This document shows, in pieces, positions 33,566 through 41,790 of a stretch of DNA of 64,000 bases. The translations under genes and the position numbers were made by a program. Below the pieces are notes generated by a model, which made no database searches, was not told the origin of the DNA, and was given only the letters and a program-made list of their open reading frames with translations. The stretch lies in assembly GCA_037128595.1 (NCBI GenBank), contig JBAXWB010000022.1, positions 1 through 64,000 on the forward strand. Reading direction: 5' to 3'. The stretch is from a bacterium. Its GTDB lineage: Bacteria; Verrucomicrobiota; Kiritimatiellia; CAIKKV01; CAITUY01. Every line of letters begins with the position of its first letter. Position 1 is the first letter of the stretch.

Positions 33566-35539
33566 CTAATTACTTCGTCTCAGATGACTGATCCGGTACA
33601 AGTGGATCGCGTACCCGCCCTTGAAGTCATCCTGGATCAGGCCGTTCTCCACAGGGACCGTACGTGACTCGCCCAAGACTTCCGCCGTGGCCTTGCCTGT
33701 CATCCCCTTGAGCTGGATCGAAGCCTTGGTGTCACGATGATAGAGGGCGCCCGCAAAGGCATAGGTTGTCCCGGCATGCTTTTTCACCATCACATGCACC
33801 GGCGTATGCTTCTCCGAGGAGGTTACGGTCACCGCATCGGCAAGTGTGGGACTGTTCAAAACCGCTGCCAGCTCCGTAATTTGCTTGTTGATCACGGCCA
33901 CCGCGGCCGCCATCTCCTTATCCTCCAGCAAGCCCGGTTCGATAAAGCTCGGCGCGAACTGGTGGGCAAAATAGACCAGACCACGGGCCCCATGGATAAG
34001 AGAGAGCCAGACGATCGACCGGACCTGGCTTGGGGTGGGCTTTACGGACGGGTTCGCCACATGCGTGCATTCGATGCAGGCCCAGATCGGTTTTTCATCC
34101 GCCGACCAGTTCCGCAACCGGAGCACCCCATTGGGAACGGTCCAGAGGTTCCCCATCAAATCAAACTGGGTAGTGACCGGATAGATGTCAAAGCAACCAA
34201 TATCACATCCCTTGAGGTATTCGGGATACAAATCCAACCGGCCGCACATTTCGCCGCGCCCTTCAAACATGTCAAAGGCCACACCACACCCAAGATTGAG
34301 GAAAAACGGACGGCTGGGATCTTTTTTCTTCACCGCCTCATACTCACGGATGACCCATTTCGGCGGGATGGGCGGCCCATACCCGGCATAGGGTTTAGCC
34401 GGCCCTAAATCCTTGAAGGCGGCCACTTCCGGCCAGGCATCCTTGATCTTTTCCACATCATTGTTCCAATAGGCCTTGAACCCCTGGGCGTTATCCGGCT
34501 CATCGCCAAACATCCAGCCGACAATGGTGGATTCCTTGAGATGCTTGAGCCCGACCTCGTTCTGGTCGCAGATCACCTGCATGCCCGCCCCCTTGAGCGC
34601 AGCATAGCCCGCTTCGGTGAGCCCGCCGTATTGGCCAACATAGAGATTGACGCCAATTTCCTGATAGCGCTTGGCGTTATGCGCACCCTGGCACCACACG
34701 GCAATCGGGAAATAGCTGGGATCCTTATTCAGGCCACGCTCCCATTTCGCATAGGGCGATCCCGACTGCTTTTGCGGGACCGGCTTCATGGTCAGCTCGG
34801 CCGGTGGTGGCGCCGGCCAAAGGCGGTCGACCGCCCCGACACTGCCCATCGTAACGGTGACTTCGGACACCCAGAGGGATTGGGCGGCATCCCCGGCGCC
34901 CGCCATGAGACGCACGCCATTGAACCCAGCCAGCCGGGTTGCTTTCCAGTTGAATCCACGTTCATTGGCACTCTGGCCATCACAAAGGATTTTCAGGCCA
35001 TCTTTTTCCGAAAAATCAAACGTCCATTGATGCCATCCCTTCTTGCGGGGAAGGCCGATGAATTGGACCTTATCGGTTGCCCGGTTCACAGCAAGGTCCA
35101 GATCCGATGCGGCATAATACTCGACCCCGTTGAGATAGGGTGCATAAATATGCCCCACTAACAAGGCGGGTGCTCCGCCCTGGGAGACGCCCCACATGGC
35201 CCCCGCACCGTAGCCCTTGGGATTGGCCGGAACCGTGCCATCATCATACACCCACATTTCAATCGTCCCCACTCCCACCTGATCACGGAAAGGCCACACC
35301 ACGATTGCCCCGGGCGCCAGTTTCAACGCACCGGATGAACTTTCGGTCCGCTTCATGGATTGGTCGATGGTGACCTCCCCGGTAATCCTCATTTCCATCA
35401 TGATGGCCGGATCGTAAAAGGCAAAAGTCCGGGGCTTTTCCGGTGGCGACTCCGCGCGGAGCCACGTCCCGCCCACTGCCAGGGCCACCATGGCCAACGC
35501 GATCACATTGTGCCATCGCAGAAATGGTGTTTTTTTCAT
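33566..35539 (-). CDS. Secreted TIM-barrel protein, candidate clan GH-A hydrolase (paralogue A)
   Basis: The 657-residue product starts at the ATG at 35539 (AGGAG 7 bases before) with a signal peptide (NVIALAMVALAVGGTWLRA). Residues about 30-235 are a LamG/CBM-like sandwich (GTIEMWVYDDGTVP, GWHQWTFDFSEKDGLKILCD). The rest is a barrel with FPIAVWCQGAHNAKRYQEIG, IVGWMFGDEPDN, GCDIGCFDIYPVT and PIWACIECTHV. The glutamates in GDEPD and in ACIEC occupy the order of acid/base and nucleophile in clan GH-A enzymes. The next gene is a paralogue with the same motifs but a different N-terminal domain. The specific GH family is not recognised. A palindrome CTTTACGTGTAAAG lies directly before the ribosome site. 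Confidence 0.6.
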   Translation of the reverse strand: MKKTPFLRWHNVIALAMVALAVGGTWLRAESPPEKPRTFAFYDPAIMMEMRITGEVTIDQSMKRTESSSGALKLAPGAIVVWPFRDQVGVGTIEMWVYDDGTVPANPKGYGAGAMWGVSQGGAPALLVGHIYAPYLNGVEYYAASDLDLAVNRATDKVQFIGLPRKKGWHQWTFDFSEKDGLKILCDGQSANERGFNWKATRLAGFNGVRLMAGAGDAAQSLWVSEVTVTMGSVGAVDRLWPAPPPAELTMKPVPQKQSGSPYAKWERGLNKDPSYFPIAVWCQGAHNAKRYQEIGVNLYVGQYGGLTEAGYAALKGAGMQVICDQNEVGLKHLKESTIVGWMFGDEPDNAQGFKAYWNNDVEKIKDAWPEVAAFKDLGPAKPYAGYGPPIPPKWVIREYEAVKKKDPSRPFFLNLGCGVAFDMFEGRGEMCGRLDLYPEYLKGCDIGCFDIYPVTTQFDLMGNLWTVPNGVLRLRNWSADEKPIWACIECTHVANPSVKPTPSQVRSIVWLSLIHGARGLVYFAHQFAPSFIEPGLLEDKEMAAAVAVINKQITELAAVLNSPTLADAVTVTSSEKHTPVHVMVKKHAGTTYAFAGALYHRDTKASIQLKGMTGKATAEVLGESRTVPVENGLIQDDFKGGYAIHLYRISHLRRSN

Positions 35540-35552
35540 AATCAATCTCCTG

Positions 35553-35566
35553 CTTTACGTGTAAAG
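35553..35566. promoter_or_regulatory. Second palindromic box CTTTACGTGTAAAG
   Basis: Half-sites CTTTAC and GTAAAG flank a GT spacer. The layout equals that of the CTTATC/GATAAG box but the bases differ. It sits in the 40-base gap between paralogue B and paralogue A, just upstream of the ribosome site of A. A partial copy, CTTTACGTGAATTC at 37747-37760, lies upstream of paralogue B. Confidence 0.45.
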
Positions 35567-35579
35567 CTTCCAAATAGAA

Positions 35580-37685
35580 TTATTTCACGCCCATAGCCGT
35601 AAGTTTGTAGCGATGCACGGCGTAGGGTGCGAAGGCGTCCACGATCACGCCGCCCTTGACCGCCACGGTGCGGTTTTCATAGAGAACTTCCGCCACGCCG
35701 TCCGCCGCGCCTTTGACCGTGAGGGTCGCCGCCTCCGGCTTACGGTACATGTTCACTGCAAAAACATAGATGGAGCCATCCTTGGCCTTGGTGATGGCAT
35801 CCACCCGGCTCCCCTGGGTAACCGAAACCTGGGTGCCGCCGGCGATGGTCGGACTATTGAGCACAGCCGCCAAGGCCTTTACCTCGGCGTTGATGGTGGT
35901 AAGGGCCGCGATCATGGGTTTAGAGATGGCGGTCTGTGAGAAACCGCTCTCGATCCCCATATGCTCCTTGAAGAACGCCGCGCTCCAGGAGTGACAGAAG
36001 AAGCCGTAGCCAGTAGCACCGTGAACCAAAGCCATCCAGATTTGGGTTTTAACCTCGTCCGGTGTCGGGGCACGCCCCAATCCCTGGATCTGGTTTACCT
36101 CGATCCAGGTCCACACCGGGGTGCCGGGAGCGCTCCAGCGCCGGGAACGGTCGATCCCCTTGGCGACCAGGTACATGCGGTCGGGACCGTTGGGCTGGAC
36201 ACTATTGCAGGGGTAGACATCAAAGCTGAGGATATCGCAGTATCTCGCGTAGATAGGCAACTGCTCGGGAGTGGCGGCGCTTCCCACGAAATTTTCCTGG
36301 CCCACGGCCTGACTGAGGTTGACATAGAAACGGTGGCCCGGATCCACAGTGCGGGCCTCCTTGAAGATCGCCAGAACCTCCTCAGGGGAGCGAGTGACCT
36401 GACCAGTCGCGGGGCTCGAGAGATCCGGCTCATCGCCTTCCATCCAGCCGATGAAAGCCGGATGGTCCTGTAGCCGTGCGGCAAGGTTCTCTGCGTTAAA
36501 GACAGCCAGACCAACCAGTCCCTGGGCGTGAAGCAGGTCGAAGAAATCCTTGCCCCGGGGGGACGGGTAGGAATCGCACCCACCGACAAAGGTATTCACG
36601 CCCATGGCCTTGAACATCGTAGCCACGCCGGCAGGTTGCAGCCATACCGAGATTGGAAAGAAGTTAGGATCGTCAAGGACGGTCTTGACGAAACGGGGCG
36701 GCGGAACACTGGCGGGGTCGATCACCGGCGGCGGACAGGTCGGCTCGACCAATTTGTATTCCTCGGCGACCAGTAGCCTGCCACCGCTCTCCACGGTGCG
36801 GACCGTGAAGACCTCGCCGGCCTTCATGCCAGCGGTCTGCGCCTGCCATGGGAGTGCGACCCGCTCGCCAGCGGGAAGGGTAAGCGCCATGGGCTTGCCC
36901 ACAGCCGCGCCTTCGCTCCGGGACTGGATCGTCACCTGCACCTGTTGCGGGGCGTTGCCGATGTTGCGTAGCCCAAGCCCGTCCACCAGCACACTCCGCC
37001 CGTCAAAGGCCAGATCCGGATACTCGGTCGGGGTATTGAACGAACCCTGGAACGAACTGACCTCGATCGGCGTGTTTTGTTTCTCACGGTTAAAGCCAAG
37101 GGCCCAGGGACGCCCAAGGTCAAGGGCGTCACCGAAAATAGCCAGGGGAATGGCAACCTCCACCGTCCAGGCATCCTTCTCCCGCCCGGCGACACAGGCA
37201 ATAGGAAGCCTGCGACCGGCAGTCGGTTCGCCCCATTCATCCTTGGCCCATGCCTTGAAGGCAATCTTGCCCTCGCAACTCACCACGAAGTGCCCGGTGA
37301 AGAGCTCCTCCTTGCGGGGAACGATGAAAAGCTCAATGCAATCGTTTTTCCAAAGGGCCATTCCTTCGTTGGCCGTCACCAGCGCCTTGAGATTGTCATC
37401 ATAGCAGCGCGCGGCGAAGTAGAGGTTCGTCGCATCACGTGCGACCCAACCCTCGGTCTGGAAACGCACCCCTTTGCCAAAGGCAAAGTCACGCAAGGGT
37501 TGCGCCTGTTTCCAGGCGGCATCGCCGAGGTCGCCGTCAATCTGCGGAGCTGCCCTTAGCAAAGGTGCGGCCAGGGTGCTGGCGGTACGGCGCGGGACAA
37601 GATCATCCGCCGCCTGAAGCACGGGAGTGGCTACCAGGGTAGCAGCAAGAACGACTGACGCCTGAAGGAACGGAATGATGTTCAC
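35580..37685 (-). CDS. Secreted CBM9-like plus TIM-barrel protein (paralogue B)
   Basis: The 701-residue product has a signal peptide (LQASVVLAATLVATPVLQA). Residues about 45-235 form a CBM9/DOMON-type domain (QIDGDLGDAAWKQAQPL, DDNLKALVTANEGMALWKND, CIELFIVPR, WTVEVAIPLAIFG). After an Ig-like linker comes a barrel with FPISVWLQPAGVATMFKAMG, FIGWMEGDEPDL, CDILSFDVYPCNS and PVWTWIEVNQIQ, the same landmarks as in the neighbouring paralogue A. It ends with KGGVIVDAFAPYAVHRYKL, also shared. The start is a GTG with CAGGAGATCGATT before it. It is probably an exported enzyme on the regulon's glycan, with the CBM9-like part binding sugar ends. A perfect operator lies 100 bases upstream. Confidence 0.62.
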   Translation of the reverse strand: MNIIPFLQASVVLAATLVATPVLQAADDLVPRRTASTLAAPLLRAAPQIDGDLGDAAWKQAQPLRDFAFGKGVRFQTEGWVARDATNLYFAARCYDDNLKALVTANEGMALWKNDCIELFIVPRKEELFTGHFVVSCEGKIAFKAWAKDEWGEPTAGRRLPIACVAGREKDAWTVEVAIPLAIFGDALDLGRPWALGFNREKQNTPIEVSSFQGSFNTPTEYPDLAFDGRSVLVDGLGLRNIGNAPQQVQVTIQSRSEGAAVGKPMALTLPAGERVALPWQAQTAGMKAGEVFTVRTVESGGRLLVAEEYKLVEPTCPPPVIDPASVPPPRFVKTVLDDPNFFPISVWLQPAGVATMFKAMGVNTFVGGCDSYPSPRGKDFFDLLHAQGLVGLAVFNAENLAARLQDHPAFIGWMEGDEPDLSSPATGQVTRSPEEVLAIFKEARTVDPGHRFYVNLSQAVGQENFVGSAATPEQLPIYARYCDILSFDVYPCNSVQPNGPDRMYLVAKGIDRSRRWSAPGTPVWTWIEVNQIQGLGRAPTPDEVKTQIWMALVHGATGYGFFCHSWSAAFFKEHMGIESGFSQTAISKPMIAALTTINAEVKALAAVLNSPTIAGGTQVSVTQGSRVDAITKAKDGSIYVFAVNMYRKPEAATLTVKGAADGVAEVLYENRTVAVKGGVIVDAFAPYAVHRYKLTAMGVK

Positions 37686-37784
37686 AATCGATCTCCTGCT
37701 TGATGTTTTAGTGCTTAGATCCAGAATCTTCTCTTGATGATCATGACTTTACGTGAATTCCATCAGTCAGCAACGACGAGATGA

Positions 37785-37798
37785 CTTATCACGATAAG
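37785..37798. promoter_or_regulatory. Palindromic operator CTTATCACGATAAG, copy 4
   Basis: Identical 14-mer, 100 bases upstream of paralogue B. It overlaps the stop codon of the GH78-like gene, so the operator has been maintained inside the end of a coding region. Confidence 0.75.
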
Positions 37799-39972
37799 GA
37801 GACCGCTTCAATCCATTCCACACCCCCGATGTGGTCACACCGGGCTTTACTGGAATGGCGCGGATCCATGCCGAGAATCATGCCCGCCAGGGAAATCACC
37901 GGTATTCCAGCCCAGCCGTGACACTGGCTGGTTTCGCCACTGAACGCTTCCCATGTGGTGTCGGCTCCTGCCTCCACCATGGGGCCCCATTTTTCAAGAA
38001 TATCGGCGATGATGGCATCGCGACGACCCAGGCGGGCCAGCGCCTGGTGAACGTGGAACTGTCCGAACGGCGAAGCGGGAATCACATCATCCGTGTGCTG
38101 CACGCTGAACGCCTGAAACCGGTCCCAAAGCTTGGCGATTTCGACGGGATCATGCAGCCCGGCGCACACCGCGAGAGCATGCCCCATCACGCTGAAGGTG
38201 CGCGGAGCTCCCTCCCGGTCGGGACAATCACGCAGGAGCCCGGTCGCCGCATCGGTGAACTGTTCACGAATGACCGGTTCCAAGGCACGGCGGTCGGCGC
38301 GGACCCGTCCGGCCTCAGCCGGACGACCGGTGGCGTCAAAGCAAGTGGCCATGTCGTCCAGGAACAGAAGATAGCGGAGATTCTGAACCACGAACGGCAC
38401 TTTAAACTGCCAGGAATGGAGCCGGTGGCACAGCGGATTGTCCATCCAGTTCATGACCGGCGGCGTATTGATAAACAGCAGCCCGTCCGGATCGCGATTA
38501 CGCAGGAACCAGCGGTGAAGCATTTCGATATTACCGGAAACCTCTTCAAACAGGGAGCGGTCGCCCGTGAACTCCGTATATTCCAGAACGGCGCGCACCC
38601 ATTCCATCGACTGCGTGGGATATTCCTCCCAGATCGGGGAACAGCACCACATACGCCCGGTCGGATCCTGCATGCCGATATGCTGGCGGAGGACACCGCG
38701 CACCAGATCGCGGTCGCCGAAAGCATAGTGATTGATCAGCGAAATGCGTTGCACGTCACCGATCCACTGCCGCCGCTCACGCCATGGGCAATCCATGATG
38801 TTGTCGTGCATACAGCGGTGTGCCGCATTCATACTGATCTCCACAATGCGCTCCAACGTCTTGTTCGAAGAGGTGACCTTCAGCCGCCGCTGCACCGGAT
38901 ATTCCTCACGCCTATACCGCAGACGGGACACCTTTACCGGCGCAGTCAGATTACGGAAAGTCAGCTGCATAAAATGACCCGCCAGCCAGTCCCCGGGAAC
39001 GATCCGGTTGAAACCGCCCGCAAGGATGTGGCGATCGGCGGTATAGACACGCGTCTTGCGGACATCGAAACGCCCGTTGATCAGCCGCTCCTCCCAGACG
39101 ATATCCACCACCGCTCCGGCCGGGCCATCCAGCTCGATTTCCGGCCGGCCGTTCAAGTACTCCCCAAACGTAAACAGGAGGGCAAACGCGGTTCCGGCAG
39201 ATTGCGCAGGAACGACAAACGGAGAATGGCCATCCCAGGCAAAAGGCTGAGGGATAATTTCCTCTTCCGAGACCGCCAAAGCGGGAATAGGATTGTCCCG
39301 GCTGCGGTCGCTGACGGTCCCGGCGAGGATTACCTGCAAGCGGGCTTCCCCGCAAGGCAAGGCCTTGGAGAAAGGCCGCGGCTCGACGGCGGTGAAACGG
39401 ACGCCGGGCCAAGGCAGGGACTCCGGCGCAACAAAACCGGACTCATCTTCAGGATACGGGAAGCCCGCCGGCAGCAAACGCCGGTCAACGACCTCGACCT
39501 GATCAAGATTCAACCATTCACTGCGCCGCTGGTTTCCGACCCACGCCTTCAGCTCCAGACAGCGCCAGCTGGCGTCGGAACCGGTGGTCGCGTCATCCAG
39601 GACCAGTTCCGCAAGCAATCCCGGATCTTTTGGAACCGAAGCGCTGGAGGGAATGCCGATATATCGCGCCACGATCGCCAGACGATTCAGACCCGGCTTA
39701 AGCGCCGACCGGCAATCGAAAGATTCGTAGTAATGTTGATGCGGATAGGAATTGGGTGATGTCCGCCCGATCTCCTGCCCGTTCAGAACAATCCGGGCCG
39801 AACTTTCCACCGCGATATACAGGGTCGCGTCCTCGGGAACGGCGACCAGCTCGAAATCCTTGCGGAACAGCAAATGCAGATTTGGCTCCCGCCGGTCACG
39901 TGGCCATATCCAGCTTGCCTTCCAAAACCTCGGCAAAATCTGCTCCGCATGCTTGCTCATTTCTCCCGTCAC
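37789..39972 (-). CDS. GH78-like alpha-L-rhamnosidase-family protein
   Basis: The 727-residue product matches the bacterial rhamnosidase layout: N-terminal beta-sandwich domains (FWKASWIWPRDRREPNLHLL, LFRKDFELVAVPEDATLYIA), a further sandwich with LLFTFGEYLNGRPEIEL, then an (alpha/alpha)6 barrel opening with MHDNIMDCPWRERRQWIGDV, the characteristic acidic segment of GH78-type enzymes. Further barrel pieces are QSMEWVRAVLEYTEFTGD and TTWEAFSGETSQCHGWAG, the latter close to the family's C-terminal TxWE...SxCHGW motif. It probably removes rhamnose or a related sugar from oligosaccharides. There is no signal peptide. The start is a GTG at 39972 or an ATG at 39960. It follows the sialate esterase gene by about 110 bases, which hold a small open fragment. 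Confidence 0.82.
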   Translation of the reverse strand: MTGEMSKHAEQILPRFWKASWIWPRDRREPNLHLLFRKDFELVAVPEDATLYIAVESSARIVLNGQEIGRTSPNSYPHQHYYESFDCRSALKPGLNRLAIVARYIGIPSSASVPKDPGLLAELVLDDATTGSDASWRCLELKAWVGNQRRSEWLNLDQVEVVDRRLLPAGFPYPEDESGFVAPESLPWPGVRFTAVEPRPFSKALPCGEARLQVILAGTVSDRSRDNPIPALAVSEEEIIPQPFAWDGHSPFVVPAQSAGTAFALLFTFGEYLNGRPEIELDGPAGAVVDIVWEERLINGRFDVRKTRVYTADRHILAGGFNRIVPGDWLAGHFMQLTFRNLTAPVKVSRLRYRREEYPVQRRLKVTSSNKTLERIVEISMNAAHRCMHDNIMDCPWRERRQWIGDVQRISLINHYAFGDRDLVRGVLRQHIGMQDPTGRMWCCSPIWEEYPTQSMEWVRAVLEYTEFTGDRSLFEEVSGNIEMLHRWFLRNRDPDGLLFINTPPVMNWMDNPLCHRLHSWQFKVPFVVQNLRYLLFLDDMATCFDATGRPAEAGRVRADRRALEPVIREQFTDAATGLLRDCPDREGAPRTFSVMGHALAVCAGLHDPVEIAKLWDRFQAFSVQHTDDVIPASPFGQFHVHQALARLGRRDAIIADILEKWGPMVEAGADTTWEAFSGETSQCHGWAGIPVISLAGMILGMDPRHSSKARCDHIGGVEWIEAVSLS

Positions 39973-39974
39973 AT

Positions 39975-40085
39975 TTAATGGGAATTTTCAATCAGACTGG
40001 AACAGTATTCAGACGATGAAAAACCCTGGACATCGATCCACTCGACCGCCGGATCATCAAGATTAAGCCTTAGATCTACGTTTAT
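39975..40085 (-). pseudogene. Short coding-like fragment between esterase and GH78-like genes
   Basis: An open stretch of 36 codons ends with TAA at 39975. It includes NLDDPAVEWIDVQGFSSSEY and has no start codon. VEWIDVQ resembles the end of the adjacent GH78-like protein (GGVEWIEAVSLS), which may indicate the tail of a lost related gene. The match is short and could be chance. Confidence 0.25.
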
Positions 40086-41713
40086 TCAATCCGGATGGTC
40101 ATCGGATAGGCCGGCAATCCTTCACGGCTGAACACATTGGCCCACATCACCCGTCCATCCGAGACATCGGCGTAGCTGACCGTCTTTGCCGCGGCCAGGG
40201 AAGGCCCCGTCAGGATGATTTCGCTCCCCTCAATGCGTGCGGCGACCCAATCCGACTTTCCATCGGCATCGGCCACATAGAAGCCCTGGGGGGGCTTTCC
40301 GCCGAGGGCCACCATGCCTCCCGAGGCATATTGATAGCGAAGGCGGACCTGAGCCCCCTCCCTCTTGGCTGAAACCATCATCGGCCCAAACCATTCACCC
40401 GGCTTCCCATAAACCTTGTGGAGAGCTGTCAGGAAAAAACGGAAGCCGTATTTGTCCTTGTCAGGAGGATGGAGCGCGGCCTGCAAATCCCGGGCGGTCG
40501 CCATATAACAGCCGGGCAGCGCGTGCATTCGACCCCACACATAGGACCCCTTCTCAAAAGATTCAAACACAGGCCCGGCCTTGGGGGCTGCCGGAGGAAG
40601 ATCCTTCAGGGCGATCGGCGTTGTCTGGGTGGGGTAGGTGGCATTCGTAAAATCCAAATCGCAGATGGTGGGGCCCCACGCTCCGCCCTTCTCGATGAAC
40701 ACCACGGGCAGATCATAGCCAAATCCCTTGCGCCAATGATCCAGGATGATGCTGAAATAGATGGCGTAATCTCCGGTGAGCTGATAGCCGACTCCCGACT
40801 CCCCATGATCCCAGAGCAGGCCTTTGAACACAAACGGCATGGTCGGCGCGATATGTGTCACATGATGGTTCCCGACAATTCCTTCAATGGGTAGGTCTGG
40901 TCTCTCCCCATGGAAAGGATGCCAGTGCTGAGTGAGCGGCAAGCCCCTGGCTTTCTCCGCTGCACATTGGGCCTCCCAGCCGGCAACCAGCTTCACCCTG
41001 TCAGCAACCCAGGCAGGATAAGAGCCGGACTTGAAGGCCTGATAATCGGGTGCTGTTCTCGGATCATTTTCAATCCACGAGGGTAGCATCCAGTTGCTCA
41101 GCGGGGATCCCCCCACCGCCATGTTGATGAACCCGACGGGAACCTTGAGGGCCCGATGCAGCTCGCGGCAAAAATAGTATCCGGTCGCTGAGGCTTTGGC
41201 CGCGACTTCCGGGACGCAGCGATTCCAGGCATCTTGCGAGAAATCCCCGGACACCGAAGCCCCTCCGCCCGCGAAAGCGGCGGAATAGAGCCGGATTCCC
41301 GGATGGTTGGCAAGGCCGATCTCATCCTTGCTGACCACATAGTCCTTCAGCGGAGTGTCCATGTTGGATTGGCCGGATCCGATCCAGACCTCGCCCACGA
41401 CGACATCCTTGAGAACTTTCTGTGTGCTGCCCGACGCCACCGACAAATCGATCCCGTCAAATGCACCCTCGTCGGCTTTGGGCGTCTGAAGTCTCACCAT
41501 CCATTTCCCGGCAGGGTCCACCACCCCGGATGCCTTGGCCCCTCCATAGGAAACCGCGACGGTGGCTCCCGGCGTTCCCGTCCCCCAAACCGGAACGACA
41601 GCATTCTGCTGTAAAATCCCATGGTCTGAAAAAAGGGGGTAGAAATTCAATTCCGCCGCCCATGACAGGGACAGGCTCGCCGTCACCAATAAACATCCAA
41701 GAATTGTTTTCAT
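40082..41713 (-). CDS. Secreted sialate O-acetylesterase-family (SGNH) esterase
   Basis: The 543-residue product has a signal peptide (TILGCLLVTASLSLSWAAEL) followed by PLFSDHGILQQNAVVPVWGT, the usual opening of sialate O-acetylesterase-type enzymes. The nucleophile block is VWIGSGQSNMDTPL, the second block includes NMAVGGSPLSNW, and LLWDHGESGVG matches the family's W.QGE.N region. Members remove O-acetyl groups from sialic acid or from plant and algal polysaccharides. In this setting it more likely deacetylates the target glycan outside the cytoplasm. AGGAGGAGATTTTAC precedes the ATG, and a degenerate operator (GTTATCGCGAAAGA) is 18 bases upstream of the start. The GH78-like gene follows. 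Confidence 0.85.
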   Translation of the reverse strand: MKTILGCLLVTASLSLSWAAELNFYPLFSDHGILQQNAVVPVWGTGTPGATVAVSYGGAKASGVVDPAGKWMVRLQTPKADEGAFDGIDLSVASGSTQKVLKDVVVGEVWIGSGQSNMDTPLKDYVVSKDEIGLANHPGIRLYSAAFAGGGASVSGDFSQDAWNRCVPEVAAKASATGYYFCRELHRALKVPVGFINMAVGGSPLSNWMLPSWIENDPRTAPDYQAFKSGSYPAWVADRVKLVAGWEAQCAAEKARGLPLTQHWHPFHGERPDLPIEGIVGNHHVTHIAPTMPFVFKGLLWDHGESGVGYQLTGDYAIYFSIILDHWRKGFGYDLPVVFIEKGGAWGPTICDLDFTNATYPTQTTPIALKDLPPAAPKAGPVFESFEKGSYVWGRMHALPGCYMATARDLQAALHPPDKDKYGFRFFLTALHKVYGKPGEWFGPMMVSAKREGAQVRLRYQYASGGMVALGGKPPQGFYVADADGKSDWVAARIEGSEIILTGPSLAAAKTVSYADVSDGRVMWANVFSREGLPAYPMTIRIE

Positions 41714-41730
41714 GTAAAATCTCCTCCTAT

Positions 41731-41744
41731 GTTATCGCGAAAGA
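41731..41744. promoter_or_regulatory. Degenerate operator near esterase gene
   Basis: GTTATCGCGAAAGA keeps TTATC, C and GA of the regulon box. It shares TTATCGCGAA with the degenerate site at 33549, so a weaker consensus with a GC spacer may exist. It is closer to the start codon (18 bases) than the perfect sites. Confidence 0.3.
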
Positions 41745-41790
41745 CTGAAATGTTATGGTCCAATTCTACTTCTGAAGACTCCTCCAACCG

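Noticed and set aside
37831-39759. Plus-strand ORF (642 codons) opposite the GH78-like gene
   Set aside because: The minus-strand protein has the rhamnosidase motif; the mirror frame is Arg/His/Pro-rich and not protein-like.
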